DNA of 64,000 bases from Cupriavidus phytohabitans (GCF_000426345.1 NZ_AUFE01000007.1:144821-208820); one strand, 5' to 3'. Shown: positions 31,975 to 40,923, counted from the first letter of the stretch. Made by a program: numbers and translations. Notes: a model not told the origin generated them from the letters alone.

Positions 31975-32883
31975 TTACTTGCCCTTGCCTTGTGCGAACA
32001 GGGCGTCGAGCTTCTGCTCGAAGTCATGGTAGCCGATGCTCTCGTAGAGTTCCGAGCGGGTCTGCATGGTATCGACCACGTTCTTCTGCGTGCCGTCGCG
32101 GCGGATGGCTGCGTAGACATTCTCCGCGGCCTTGTTCATGGCGCGGAAGGCGGACAGCGGGTACAGCACCATCGACACGCCGGCGCTGCCCAGTTCTTCC
32201 GTGGTGAACAGCGGCGTGGCGCCGAACTCGGTGATGTTGGCCAGCACCGGCACCTTTACCGCGTCAACGAACTTGCGATACATGGCCAGGTCGGTCATGG
32301 CTTCCGGGAAGATGGCGTCGGCGCCGGCTTCCACGCACGCCACGGCGCGCTCGATGGCCTTGTCCAGGCCTTCCACGGCCAGCGCGTCGGTGCGGGCCAT
32401 GATGACGAAGTTCTCGTCGGTGCGGGCGTCGACGGCGGCCTTGATGCGATCGACCATTTCACCCTGGGTGACGATTTCCTTGTTGGGACGGTGGCCGCAG
32501 CGCTTGGCGCCGACCTGGTCCTCGATGTGCATGGCAGCGGCGCCGAACTTGATCAGCGACTTGGTGGTGCGGGCCACGTTGAAGGCCGAGGCGCCGAAGC
32601 CGGTATCGACGTCGACCAGCAGCGGCGTGTCGCACACGTCGGTGATGCGGCGGACGTCGGTCAGCACGTCGTCCAGGTTGGAGATGCCCAGGTCGGGCAG
32701 CCCCAGCGAGCCGGCCGCGACACCGCCGCCGGACAGGTAGATGGCACGGTAGCCGGCGCGCTTGGCCAGCAGGGCGTGGTTGGCGTTGATGGCGCCGACC
32801 ACCTGAAGCGGATGCTCTTCGGCAAGCGCCTGGCGGAAACGGGCGCCAGCGGAGCGCGCGAGGTCGGAAGCGGAGTAGGTCAT
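31975..32883 (-). CDS. prpB: 2-methylisocitrate lyase
   Basis: A 302-residue isocitrate-lyase-superfamily enzyme splitting 2-methylisocitrate to pyruvate and succinate. The catalytic Cys is in [28 protein letters not shown] and [20 protein letters not shown] bind substrate and Mg2+. The start at 32883 is preferred because a sigma-54 promoter at 32933-32947 would place the transcript start near 32920, after the alternative ATG at 32928. It is the first gene of the prp operon. Confidence 0.94.
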   Translation of the reverse strand: MTYSASDLARSAGARFRQALAEEHPLQVVGAINANHALLAKRAGYRAIYLSGGGVAAGSLGLPDLGISNLDDVLTDVRRITDVCDTPLLVDVDTGFGASAFNVARTTKSLIKFGAAAMHIEDQVGAKRCGHRPNKEIVTQGEMVDRIKAAVDARTDENFVIMARTDALAVEGLDKAIERAVACVEAGADAIFPEAMTDLAMYRKFVDAVKVPVLANITEFGATPLFTTEELGSAGVSMVLYPLSAFRAMNKAAENVYAAIRRDGTQKNVVDTMQTRSELYESIGYHDFEQKLDALFAQGKGK

Positions 32884-32932
32884 GGCGTTTGCTTGGCGTT
32901 TGCGTTGAGGTGAACAAGACGGAGCCATAAGC

Positions 32933-32947
32933 GCAAGGGCCGTGCCA
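32933..32947 (-). promoter_or_regulatory. Sigma-54 (-24/-12) promoter of prpB
   Basis: Read on the minus strand the site is TGGCACG-GCCC-TTGC, a perfect match to the core sigma-54 consensus (TGGCACG-N4-TTGC). It lies 50 bp upstream of the prpB ATG, with the sigma-54-dependent activator gene prpR divergent on the other side. This makes PrpR/2-methylcitrate-dependent induction by propionate very likely. Confidence 0.9.
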
Positions 32948-33052
32948 GCCCTCGCGGCGGGTCTCGGGGAAACCCCGGAAAACCTTGCCAGGACTAGGCT
33001 GGCGGGCAGCAGGGAGAATTTTCGCGGAAGCCAGATGTCATCATTTCAGCAC

Positions 33053-33075
33053 ATTTGCATTTCACATTCGCAAAT
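33053..33075. promoter_or_regulatory. Inverted repeat, candidate PrpR enhancer site
   Basis: ATTTGC and GCAAAT arms are separated by 11 bases; a wider ATTTCA (33043) / TGAAAT (33090-33095) pair surrounds it. The position, about 110-150 bp upstream of the sigma-54 promoter and about 100 bp before prpR, is right for an enhancer. AT-rich sequence is rare in this GC-rich window. Binding by PrpR is inferred. Confidence 0.5.
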
Positions 33076-33178
33076 CGAGAATTCAAAGTTGAAATCGGGG
33101 CCGGCATGACGGACAATGTGCCAGCACTGTACGCCTGTTCCGGCGGGGTTTCACCCGCTCCTCACGCCGCGCCGCACC

Positions 33179-35155
33179 ATGAGTCCTCCCGTCTCCAAGC
33201 CCGCCCGCCCGCGCATCTGGGCCATCGGTATCAGCCGCCTTGCGCGCGCCTTTGCCGACCTGATTCCGTCCTATGCCGCGCGCGCGGAATTCCGCATCGT
33301 CGGCAAGGGCTTCGAAGCCGCCGCCAGCGCCGTATCGCGTGAAGTGCGCGAGGGCCGCCTCGACGTGGTGGTGGCCGGCGGCTCGAATGGCGCCTACCTG
33401 CGGCAGCACGTCGACGTGCCGGTTGTGCTGGTCAAGGTGACGGGCTTCGACGTCATGAGCGCGCTCGCCACCGCGCGCCGCATCTCGCCCAAGGTGGCGC
33501 TGGTCACGCATGCCTCCACTTATGCCGAGGTGGATGAATTCGTGCGCGCATTCTCGCTGGCGATCCCGGCCTATACCTACCTGACCGAGGACGATGCGGT
33601 GGCGCGGGTCAAGGCGCTCAAGCAGGAGGGCATCCAGGTCGTGGTCGGCCCCGGGCTGGTCACGGACCTGGCCGATCGCTACGGCCTGACCGGAGTATTC
33701 CTGTATTCCGGCAATTCGGTGCGCATGGCACTGGAAGACGCCATCGAGGCCGCACGGCTGCGCCGCATCGAATCCACCCGGCGCGACTATGTCAATGCCA
33801 TCCTGGCGCACCTGAACGAGGGCGTGGCGGCCGTCGACGCGGAAGGGCGGATCCAGTCGTTCAACCCTGCCATGGAGCGTTTCCTCGGCACCTCCGCCGC
33901 GGCCGCGGTGGGCCGCAAGCTGCAGACGCTGGCGCCCAACCTGTCGCTCGAAGGCGTGATGCAGAGCGGCGACAAGGAACTGGAGGCGATCCACAAGCTC
34001 GGCGACAAGATGGTGGTGGTCAACCGCATCCCGATCTCCAGCGATGCGGGCACCACCGGCGCGGTGCTGACCATCCAGGATGCCAGCGCGATCCAGCGCG
34101 TCGACCGCAACCTGCGCTCGCGCAGCCGCGCCCGGCCCGCGGGCGTGCGCTACAGCCTCGACGACCTGGCTGGCACCTCCGCGGTGATGACCGAACTGCG
34201 CACGCTGGCGCGGCGCTACGCCGTGGTCGATTCCACCGTGCTGATCGGCGGCGAGAGCGGCACCGGCAAGGAAGTGCTGGCGCAGGGCATGCACGACGCC
34301 AGCCCACGCCGCGCGTTCCCGTTCGTGGCGGTCAATTGCGCCGCGTTTCCGGAAGCGTTGCTGGAGAGCGAGCTGTTCGGCTACGAAGAGGGCGCCTTCA
34401 CCGGCGCGCGCCGTGGCGGCAAGGCCGGCCTGTTCGAGTCGGCGCATAACGGCACGCTGTTCCTTGACGAGGTGGGCGACATGCCGCCCACGCTGCAGAC
34501 CCGGCTGCTGCGCGTGCTGCAGGAAAAACAGGTGCTCCCGATCGGCGGCCTCGACGCCGTGCCCGTCAACGTGCGCGTGATCGCCGCCACCCACCGCGAC
34601 CTGCCCGCGATGGTGCGCGATGGCTCCTTCCGCCAGGACCTGTACTACCGCCTCAATATCCTGCGCATCGAGATGCCGCCGTTGCGCGAGCGCGCCGAAG
34701 ACCTGGCCGAGCTCGCCGAACTGCTGTACCGGCGCGCACAGGAACGCCTGGGCACCGAGCGCCCGCAACGGCTGCCGGCAGCGGCGCGGTCGCGGCTGGC
34801 GCGCTATGCGTGGCCGGGCAATATCCGCGAGCTGGAAAATGTCACCGAGCGCATCGCGGTGCTGGTGGCCGGCCGCAAGCTGGAAGCCGATGCGCTGGTG
34901 CGCGAGCTGCAGGCTGCCGTGCCGGAGCTGTTCGGTGGCGACGGTGCCATGGCCATCGCGCAAGCGCCGGCCGTGGCCGCCGCACGCAACGCGCAGGCCG
35001 GCAAGCCCGGCCATTCGCTGGCGCGCGTCAAGCAATCGAGCGAAGTCGAGCATATCCGCCGCGTGCTGGCCGAATGCGGCGGCGACCGGACCGCCGCGTG
35101 CCATGTCCTGGGAATCAGCCCGACCACGCTGTGGCGGCGGCTGAAGGCGGCGTAG
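33179..35155 (+). CDS. prpR: Propionate catabolism sigma-54 activator PrpR
   Basis: A 658-residue enhancer-binding protein. Residues about 1-190 form the PrpR_N sensor domain (IWAIGISRLARAFADLIPSY; VVAGGSNGAYLRQHV), thought to bind 2-methylcitrate. A PAS-like segment covers about 195-310. The AAA+ domain has Walker A GGESGTGKE, the sigma-54 contact loop GAFTGA, and Walker B LFLDEVGD. A C-terminal Fis-type helix-turn-helix (GGDRTAACHVLGISPTTLWRRLK) binds DNA. The start at 33179 is chosen by the domain start. It is divergent from prpB, with its presumed sites in between. Confidence 0.94.
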   Translation: MSPPVSKPARPRIWAIGISRLARAFADLIPSYAARAEFRIVGKGFEAAASAVSREVREGRLDVVVAGGSNGAYLRQHVDVPVVLVKVTGFDVMSALATARRISPKVALVTHASTYAEVDEFVRAFSLAIPAYTYLTEDDAVARVKALKQEGIQVVVGPGLVTDLADRYGLTGVFLYSGNSVRMALEDAIEAARLRRIESTRRDYVNAILAHLNEGVAAVDAEGRIQSFNPAMERFLGTSAAAAVGRKLQTLAPNLSLEGVMQSGDKELEAIHKLGDKMVVVNRIPISSDAGTTGAVLTIQDASAIQRVDRNLRSRSRARPAGVRYSLDDLAGTSAVMTELRTLARRYAVVDSTVLIGGESGTGKEVLAQGMHDASPRRAFPFVAVNCAAFPEALLESELFGYEEGAFTGARRGGKAGLFESAHNGTLFLDEVGDMPPTLQTRLLRVLQEKQVLPIGGLDAVPVNVRVIAATHRDLPAMVRDGSFRQDLYYRLNILRIEMPPLRERAEDLAELAELLYRRAQERLGTERPQRLPAAARSRLARYAWPGNIRELENVTERIAVLVAGRKLEADALVRELQAAVPELFGGDGAMAIAQAPAVAAARNAQAGKPGHSLARVKQSSEVEHIRRVLAECGGDRTAACHVLGISPTTLWRRLKAA

Positions 35156-35168
35156 CCGCTGGTCGTGC

Positions 35169-36170
35169 CTACACCCCCGGCCCGACGCGCCGGAACGGAA
35201 TCGGCTGCAGGCCCTTGCCGGCCAGCCATGCCTCGTTGAAGAGCCGCCCCATGTACAGGTCGCCGCGATCGCACAGCAGCGTCACAATGGTATGGCCCGG
35301 CCCCATCTCGCGGGCCAGCGCTACGGCGGCGCCGACATTGATTCCTGACGAGCCACCCAGGAACAGCCCTTCCTCGCGCAGCATCCGGTAGACCATGTCG
35401 ACGCAGGTTTGGTCGTCGATCCGCACGGCATCGTCGATCGGCGTGTCCTGCAGGTTGGCGGTGACGCGGCTCGAGCCGATGCCCTCGGTGATCGAGCTGC
35501 CCTCGGCCTTCACCTCGCGGTGCTTCACATAGTGGTACAGCCCGCTGCCGTGCGGATCGGCCAGCACGATGCGCACGGCCAGCTTGTGTTCCTTAAGGCA
35601 GCGGGCGATGCCCGCCAGCGACCCGCCGGTGCCGGTGGAGCAGGTGAAGGCATCGATGCGGCCAGCCGTGGCGTGCCAGATCTCGGGGCCGGTGGTTTCG
35701 TAGTGGGCCTGCCGGTTGGCGAGGTTGTCGAACTGGTTGGCCCAGATCGCGTTGTCGGTTTCCTCGGCCAGCCGGCCGGCGATCTTCTGGTAGTTGCCGG
35801 GATCGGCATAGGGCTTGGCGGGAACGGGGCGAACCTCCGCGCCCAGCATGCGCAGTCGCTCCATCTTCTCCGGCGACTGCGTGTCCGGGATCACCACGAT
35901 GCAGCGGTAGCCGCGCGCCGCGCACAGGTGGGCCAGGCCGATGCCGGTATTGCCTGCGGTGCCTTCGATCACGGTGCCGCCGGGCTTCAGCAGGCCGCGG
36001 CGCTCGGCGTCGCGGATGATGTAGAGCGCGGCGCGGTCCTTGACCGAGCCGCCCGGGTTCAGGAATTCGGCCTTGCCGTAGATATCGCAGCCGGTCTCGG
36101 CGCTCAGCCCCGCCAGCCGGATCAGCGGGGTGTGGCCGATGGTGCCGGCAAATCCGTCCCTGACTTCCAT
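35169..36170 (-). CDS. Cysteine synthase-like PLP enzyme
   Basis: A 333-residue fold-type II PLP enzyme. The Schiff-base lysine is in NPGGSVKDRAALYII. The substrate loop reads EGTAGNTGIGLA, where bacterial CysK has PTSGNTG; the Ala form is seen in some eukaryotic-type cysteine synthases. The phosphate-binding loop STGTGGSLAG and GGSSGINVGAAV are present. It probably makes cysteine from O-acetylserine or a related beta-replacement product. It converges on prpR with 13 bp between the stops. Exact substrate is uncertain. Confidence 0.84.
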   Translation of the reverse strand: MEVRDGFAGTIGHTPLIRLAGLSAETGCDIYGKAEFLNPGGSVKDRAALYIIRDAERRGLLKPGGTVIEGTAGNTGIGLAHLCAARGYRCIVVIPDTQSPEKMERLRMLGAEVRPVPAKPYADPGNYQKIAGRLAEETDNAIWANQFDNLANRQAHYETTGPEIWHATAGRIDAFTCSTGTGGSLAGIARCLKEHKLAVRIVLADPHGSGLYHYVKHREVKAEGSSITEGIGSSRVTANLQDTPIDDAVRIDDQTCVDMVYRMLREEGLFLGGSSGINVGAAVALAREMGPGHTIVTLLCDRGDLYMGRLFNEAWLAGKGLQPIPFRRVGPGV

Positions 36171-36346
36171 GATGCACTCCTGCCGGGCCGCGGCGGCCGT
36201 AGATGAGGGTCAATCTGATTGATAGACCGGGGCGGCGGGAATGACAAGCGGGGGAGGTGGCCGGACGGGCCGCGTGGAAGTGGCGCGCCTGACGCCTGGC
36301 GCCCTGGGCGCGCAAGGAGCCATGGGGGGGGGCGTATGAGGCGGCG

Positions 36347-36640
36347 TCAGGCGGCGTTGAGCCAGCGGAAGCTGAAGTCGCCCTCGACGAATTCCTGCCG
36401 CGACGCGTGGAAATCGCGCATGTACGGCCGGTTCAAGTGGGATTCCAGCGCGCCTTTCGAGTCCCAGACCATATAGATCACGAAGACCCGCGCATCCTCG
36501 GCATCCTGGCCGACGTGGTAGTCCAGGCAGCCCGGCTCCTTCAGCCCGCGCGTCTGCAGGGTGGTGAGCTGGGACACCAGCGCCTCGCGGCGATGGGACT
36601 TGGCACGGGCGATGCCGACTAGCGTGTACGTTCCGGACAT
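36347..36640 (-). CDS. Antibiotic biosynthesis monooxygenase (ABM) domain protein
   Basis: A 97-residue single ABM ferredoxin-like domain: GTYTLVGIARAKSHRREALVSQL, then EPGCLDYHVGQDAEDARVFVIYMVWDSKGALESHLNRPYMRDF. Family members are small dimeric quinol or heme-type monooxygenases, or stress proteins such as YgiN. The start at 36640 is the ATG directly before the domain. It is upstream of the cysteine-synthase-like gene on the minus strand and divergent from the HD-GYP gene. Confidence 0.85.
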   Translation of the reverse strand: MSGTYTLVGIARAKSHRREALVSQLTTLQTRGLKEPGCLDYHVGQDAEDARVFVIYMVWDSKGALESHLNRPYMRDFHASRQEFVEGDFSFRWLNAA

Positions 36641-36867
36641 GGTTGAACGGGGGCGACTGGCTGGCGTCTGGTGAGCACTGGGCGCGCCATTGTAGCGCCG
36701 GCTCCGGGTCCGCCCGGAATGCCTGACGGCGCCGTCCGGGCATTTGGCCGCCCCTTGACAAGGGCCACCGGCCCGGTTCCGGCAGGCAAAATCAGCCCTC
36801 AAGTCTGGCGCCGGCTTGCCGATAGTCATCCCGGCAAGAAGAAAACCAACGTCCGGGGGGACATCTC

Positions 36868-38091
36868 ATGCTGAGACGGATCGGGTCGGAACAATTGCAG
36901 GTCGGGATGTTTGTCGCCAGGCTGGGCGGGCCGTGGATCAGCCACCCGTTCTGGCGGGCAAGGTTTCTGGTCAGCCACGAAGAGCAGATCCGGCAGATCC
37001 AGTCCGCGGGCGTCCGCGAAGTCTGGATCGATATCCTCAAGGGCCGCAATTTGCCGGCAGCAGGCGTGCCCGAGGCGCCGCCCGCGCCCGTTGCGGAGCC
37101 GGCGCCACAGCTGCGGGAGTCCGCGGGCTCGCAGCCAGTCGCGTCGCTCGAAGCCGAGCTAGGCCGCGCGCGCGAGTTGCTCCAGTCCGGCAAGACCGTG
37201 ATTGGGTCCATGTTCGCCGACATCCGCATGGGCCGCGCGCTGGAAGTCGGGCGCGCGCTGCCGCTGGTCGACGCAGCCTCGCGCTCCCTGTCCCGCCACG
37301 GGCACGCGCTGCTGGCGCTGGCGCGGCTCAAGGCGCGCGACGACTACAGCTACCTGCATGCCTTCGCCGTCTGCGCGCTGATGATCGCGGTCGGGCGAAC
37401 GCTGGGCCTGCCGGACGACGAGGTGCGCGAACTCGGCCTCGCCGGCCTGGTGCACGACATCGGCAAGCTGACGCTGCCCGAGTCCGTGCAGCACAAGGCC
37501 ACCGCGCGCACGCCTGAAGAAGAGGAAAGCTACCGCCGCCATCCCTCGGCGGGCTACCGCATCCTCAACGAGGCGCGGCTGGTTTCCAATATCCCCCTCG
37601 ATGTCTGCGTTCACCACCACGAGCGCGTGGACGGGCGCGGCTATCCTTTCGGCCTGGTCGGCCGCGAGCTCAGCATCCACGCCAGGATTGCGGCAATCTG
37701 CGATGCCTACGACTCGTTGACCTCGGATCGTCCCGGCCACCGGCAATGGTCGCCGGCGCGTGCCATGGAATACATGGCCGTTCGTGTCGACACGCTGTTC
37801 GACCGGCGCGTGTTCAAGGCCTTCACGCGCACTGTCGGCATCTACCCGCTGGGCACCGTGCTGCGGCTGCGCTCCAACCGGCTGGCGGTAGTGTGCGGGC
37901 AAAACGAAACCGACCCGTTGCGGCCGCTGGTGATGGTGTTCTATTCGGTGTCGCAGTCACGCCCGGTGCCGACGGAACTGGTCGACCTGCGGCATAGCGA
38001 GGAAACGGTGGTGGCATTCGAGAATGCCGCCGAATGGGGCTATACGGACGAGCAATTGATGGCGATGTACACGAATACAAGCGCTTCATAG
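36868..38091 (+). CDS. HD-GYP domain protein (probable cyclic-di-GMP phosphodiesterase)
   Basis: A 407-residue protein. Residues 1-100 form a DUF3391 domain (EQLQVGMFVARLGGPWISHPFW...REVWIDILKG). The HD-GYP domain covers about 140-340. Metal-binding His196-Asp197 lies in LVHDIGKL and His249 onward in HHHERVDGRGYP, so the GYP motif is intact and phosphodiesterase activity is likely. A short Pro/Ala linker joins the domains. The last 6 bp overlap the 3' end of the converging LysR gene. Confidence 0.9.
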   Translation: MLRRIGSEQLQVGMFVARLGGPWISHPFWRARFLVSHEEQIRQIQSAGVREVWIDILKGRNLPAAGVPEAPPAPVAEPAPQLRESAGSQPVASLEAELGRARELLQSGKTVIGSMFADIRMGRALEVGRALPLVDAASRSLSRHGHALLALARLKARDDYSYLHAFAVCALMIAVGRTLGLPDDEVRELGLAGLVHDIGKLTLPESVQHKATARTPEEEESYRRHPSAGYRILNEARLVSNIPLDVCVHHHERVDGRGYPFGLVGRELSIHARIAAICDAYDSLTSDRPGHRQWSPARAMEYMAVRVDTLFDRRVFKAFTRTVGIYPLGTVLRLRSNRLAVVCGQNETDPLRPLVMVFYSVSQSRPVPTELVDLRHSEETVVAFENAAEWGYTDEQLMAMYTNTSAS

Positions 38092-39045
38092 TGCCGGTGC
38101 CGGTGCCGGTGCCGGTGCTGGTGCTGGTGCTGGTGCTGGTGCCGGCTTCAACCACGGCGATGCGCTGAGCTTCGCGTAAAGAAAATCGTTGAACGCACGG
38201 ACCCGCGCGCTGTGGCGCAGGTCGGGATGGGTCAGGATCCATAACGGCGTGCCGAGCGCAGCGTCGGGCCGGGCGAGCCGGACCAGCCTTGCATCGCGCT
38301 CGGCCAGCAGGCAAAGCAGCATGCCGACACCCATGCCATGCGTCACGGCATCGACCATGGCCAGGAGGCTGTCGACGCTCACCAGCCGGCGCGCCGGCGG
38401 CACGTGTTCGGCCACCCAGCGCGCCTGCGCGAGATGCGCAAGCGCGTCGTCCGGAACCACCCAGTCGTGGTCGGCCCAGGCCGGCGCGGTGGCTTCCCGG
38501 GCCGGGGTCTTGCCAGTCCGCGCCAGGTAGTCGCGCGATGCGTACGGCGCCGTTTCCAGCATGCCGACCTGGCGCCCCACCAGATTCTCCGGCGGCGCAC
38601 CGGCCGGCCGTATCGCCACATCCGCCTCACGCCGGCTCAGGCTCAGGAAACTGTTGTTGACCACGATCTGCAACTGGATCCCCGGGTTCAGCGCGCGGAA
38701 TTCGGCGAACAGCGGCATCAGCAGCCCGGTCAGCAGCGTGTCCGTGGTGGTGACCCGCAGCGGCCCGCTCAGCTGGCTGTCCAGGCCGGACAACTGGCGT
38801 TGCGCGGCATCGATCTGTTCGCCGACGCCGGCAAGCCGTTGGGTCAGCGCTTCTCCCGCAGCCGTGAGGGCGTAGCCCGTCGGATGCCGCTCGAAGAGCA
38901 AGGTGCCCAGCACCTGTTCCAGCCGGGCGAGCCGGCGCAGCACGGTGGAGTGGTTGACGTGCAGCGTCCGCGCGGCGCCGGCCAGCGAGCCGGATTGGCT
39001 GACGGCAAGGAAGTACTTCAGGTCATCCCAGTCCGCTTCCTGCAT
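38086..39045 (-). CDS. LysR-family regulator with (Pro-Ala)9 tail
   Basis: A 319-residue regulator. The winged helix-turn-helix is at residues about 5-62 (DDLKYFLAVSQSGSLAGAARTLHVNHSTVLRRLARLE), followed by a substrate-binding domain like that of regulators controlling single target genes. The C-terminus ends in nine Pro-Ala pairs and a Leu, an unusual low-complexity tail coded by a 6-bp repeat. The start at 39045 fits the family; upstream codons run into sequence shared with the sugE promoter. It is divergent from sugE, which is the probable target. Confidence 0.88.
   Translation of the reverse strand: MQEADWDDLKYFLAVSQSGSLAGAARTLHVNHSTVLRRLARLEQVLGTLLFERHPTGYALTAAGEALTQRLAGVGEQIDAAQRQLSGLDSQLSGPLRVTTTDTLLTGLLMPLFAEFRALNPGIQLQIVVNNSFLSLSRREADVAIRPAGAPPENLVGRQVGMLETAPYASRDYLARTGKTPAREATAPAWADHDWVVPDDALAHLAQARWVAEHVPPARRLVSVDSLLAMVDAVTHGMGVGMLLCLLAERDARLVRLARPDAALGTPLWILTHPDLRHSARVRAFNDFLYAKLSASPWLKPAPAPAPAPAPAPAPAPAL
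38092..38145 (-). repeat. Hexanucleotide tandem repeat, 6 bp x 9, in LysR 3' end
   Basis: Nine copies of GCCGGT or GCTGGT (plus strand), coding Pro-Ala on the minus strand. Unit length is a multiple of three, so slippage alters the tail length without frameshift. The repeat directly abuts the stop codons of both converging genes. Confidence 0.95.
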
Positions 39046-39160
39046 GTTTGCATATCCCCTTTGCGAAAATTGCCAATTCCCGTGCTGATTCGCACAGCCT
39101 ACATTGGCCTGGCAGGCGCGGCAATGGTCGCCGGGCGGCAAGACCGGAAAGGAAGAGGCA

Positions 39161-39478
39161 ATGGCGTGGATGCTGCTGGTGCTGGCGGGGCTGATCGAGA
39201 TCGTGATGGCGCTCGCCCTCAAATACACGGATGGGTGGACGCGGCCGGGGCCGACGGTGCTGGGTATCGGGGCCGCACTGGCCAGCATCTTCCTGCTCAG
39301 CGCGGCCTTGCGGCACCTGCCGGTGGGGACGGCGTACGCGGTATGGACCGGGATCGGGGCGATCGGGGTCACCGTGATCGGGATCCTGTTCCTTGGGGAG
39401 AGCGCGGCGCCGATGCGGCTGGCGTTGATCGCGTTGATTTTCGTCGGGATCGGAGGGCTGAAGCTGCTGCCTGCCTGA
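39161..39478 (+). CDS. sugE: SMR-family exporter, SugE/Gdx type
   Basis: A 105-residue, four-helix small multidrug resistance protein. It matches the guanidinium-exporter branch: LLVLAGLIEIVMALALKYTDGW, LPVGTAYAVWTGIGAIG and FLGESAAPMRL. Proton/substrate-coupling Glu13, Ser42, Tyr59 and Trp62 are present. The binding-site Trp16 of Gdx is replaced by Met, so the substrate may differ. GGAAGAGG about 6 bp upstream supports the start at 39161. The divergent LysR gene probably regulates it. Confidence 0.88.
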   Translation: MAWMLLVLAGLIEIVMALALKYTDGWTRPGPTVLGIGAALASIFLLSAALRHLPVGTAYAVWTGIGAIGVTVIGILFLGESAAPMRLALIALIFVGIGGLKLLPA

Positions 39479-39585
39479 GCGAGGGCAGGGCGAGCTTATG
39501 CGAGCCAAGGATCGCAGTTTTATGAAAGAGCGGCGCACGTTTTGTACACTATCTGGCCGAATCACTGGCTTGACGTCGCTCCCTT

Positions 39586-40911
39586 ATGAGTTTCGATGCC
39601 CTGCTGGAGCTGTTCCAGCAACGTATTCCGGCCCATCCCTGGGCGCAGATCACGCTGTACCTGGTGGTGCTGGTGCTGATCGCGGTGCTCGCGCAATGGC
39701 TGTGCGGCCATGTGATGTCGCGCATCGCCCATCGCGTGCTGACGGTCTGGGGCAAGGCGCCGTGGAGCAAGGCGCTCACGCGCCATCGCGCATACCGGCG
39801 TTTCGGCTATGCGGTGGGCTTCGCGGTGATCACCGTCGGTATCGGCGAGGTGCCGCACATGGGCCGCTACGCGCTGCTGGTGGAGCGCCTGGCCCATTCC
39901 AGCCTGTGGGTGTGCTTCTTCCTGATGCTGGGCGGCGTGCTGGGCGCATGGCAGGACGTTTACGCCAGCAGCCGGCGCGCGCAGACGCGCTCGATCAAGG
40001 GCTACATCCAGGTGGGGCGGCTCGGGCTGGGACTGGTGTGCGCGGTGCTGGTGCTGTCGATCCTGATCAACCGCTCGCCGCTGTGGATGCTGTCCGGCCT
40101 GGGCGCGCTGTCGGCGGTACTGCTGCTGGTGTTCAAGGACACGCTGCTGTCGCTGGTGGCCAGCACCCAGCTGACCTCGAACGACATGCTGCGCATCGGC
40201 GACTGGATCGAGATGCCGCAATGCAATGCCGATGGCTACGTCAAGGATATTGCGCTGCATACGGTCAAGGTGCAGAACTGGGACAACACCGTGACCACGG
40301 TGCCGACCTACAAGCTGTTCTCGGAGAGCTACCGCAACTACCGGCAGATGTTCGAGTCAGGCGCGCGCCGCATCAAGCGGACGCTGCGCATCGATGCGAG
40401 CAGCGTGCGCTTCCTCGAAGACGACGAAGTGCATGCGCTGATGCGCTTCCAGCTGCTGCACGACTACCTGGCGGAGAAGCAGGCCAAGGTCGACGAGGCC
40501 AACCGGCTGCTGATCGCCGCCGGCAATGACCCGGTGAACAGGCGGCGGCTGACCAATGTCGGCACCTTCCGCGCGTATGGCATTGCCTACCTGAAGGCGC
40601 ATCCGGAAATCCACCACGACCTGCTGCTGAACGTGCGCATGATGGAGCCCGATTCGCAGGGCATCCCGGTGGAGATCTACTGCTTTACCGCGCTGACGGC
40701 GTGGATGGACTACGAGCGCATCCAGGGCGATGTGTTCGACCACCTCCTGGCGATCCTGCCGGAACTGGGCCTGCGGCTGTACCAGGCCCCGTCCGGCGCC
40801 GACCTGAGCGGCGTGCGCATGGCGCCGGTGCTGGCCGCGGCGCACGCTGCCGCACAGGTGGCAGCATCGCACCCGCCCGGCCACGCCGCGGCGGGCAGCC
40901 ACGTGTTCTGA
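39586..40911 (+). CDS. Mechanosensitive channel of the MscS family, YbdG-type
   Basis: A 441-residue inner-membrane protein. About five hydrophobic helices (residues 20-200) are followed by the MscS pore helix and beta domain: GALSAVLLLVFKDTLLSLVASTQLTSNDMLRIGDWIEMPQCNADGYVKDIALHTVKVQNWDNTVTTVPTYKLF. The Gly/Ala-rich pore helix and the long C-terminal cytoplasmic part match miniconductance channel YbdG rather than short MscS. It would release solutes on hypo-osmotic shock. The last 40 residues are Ala/His-rich. It converges on purT. Confidence 0.87.
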   Translation: MSFDALLELFQQRIPAHPWAQITLYLVVLVLIAVLAQWLCGHVMSRIAHRVLTVWGKAPWSKALTRHRAYRRFGYAVGFAVITVGIGEVPHMGRYALLVERLAHSSLWVCFFLMLGGVLGAWQDVYASSRRAQTRSIKGYIQVGRLGLGLVCAVLVLSILINRSPLWMLSGLGALSAVLLLVFKDTLLSLVASTQLTSNDMLRIGDWIEMPQCNADGYVKDIALHTVKVQNWDNTVTTVPTYKLFSESYRNYRQMFESGARRIKRTLRIDASSVRFLEDDEVHALMRFQLLHDYLAEKQAKVDEANRLLIAAGNDPVNRRRLTNVGTFRAYGIAYLKAHPEIHHDLLLNVRMMEPDSQGIPVEIYCFTALTAWMDYERIQGDVFDHLLAILPELGLRLYQAPSGADLSGVRMAPVLAAAHAAAQVAASHPPGHAAAGSHVF

Positions 40912-40923
40912 GGCCTTCCGCTT

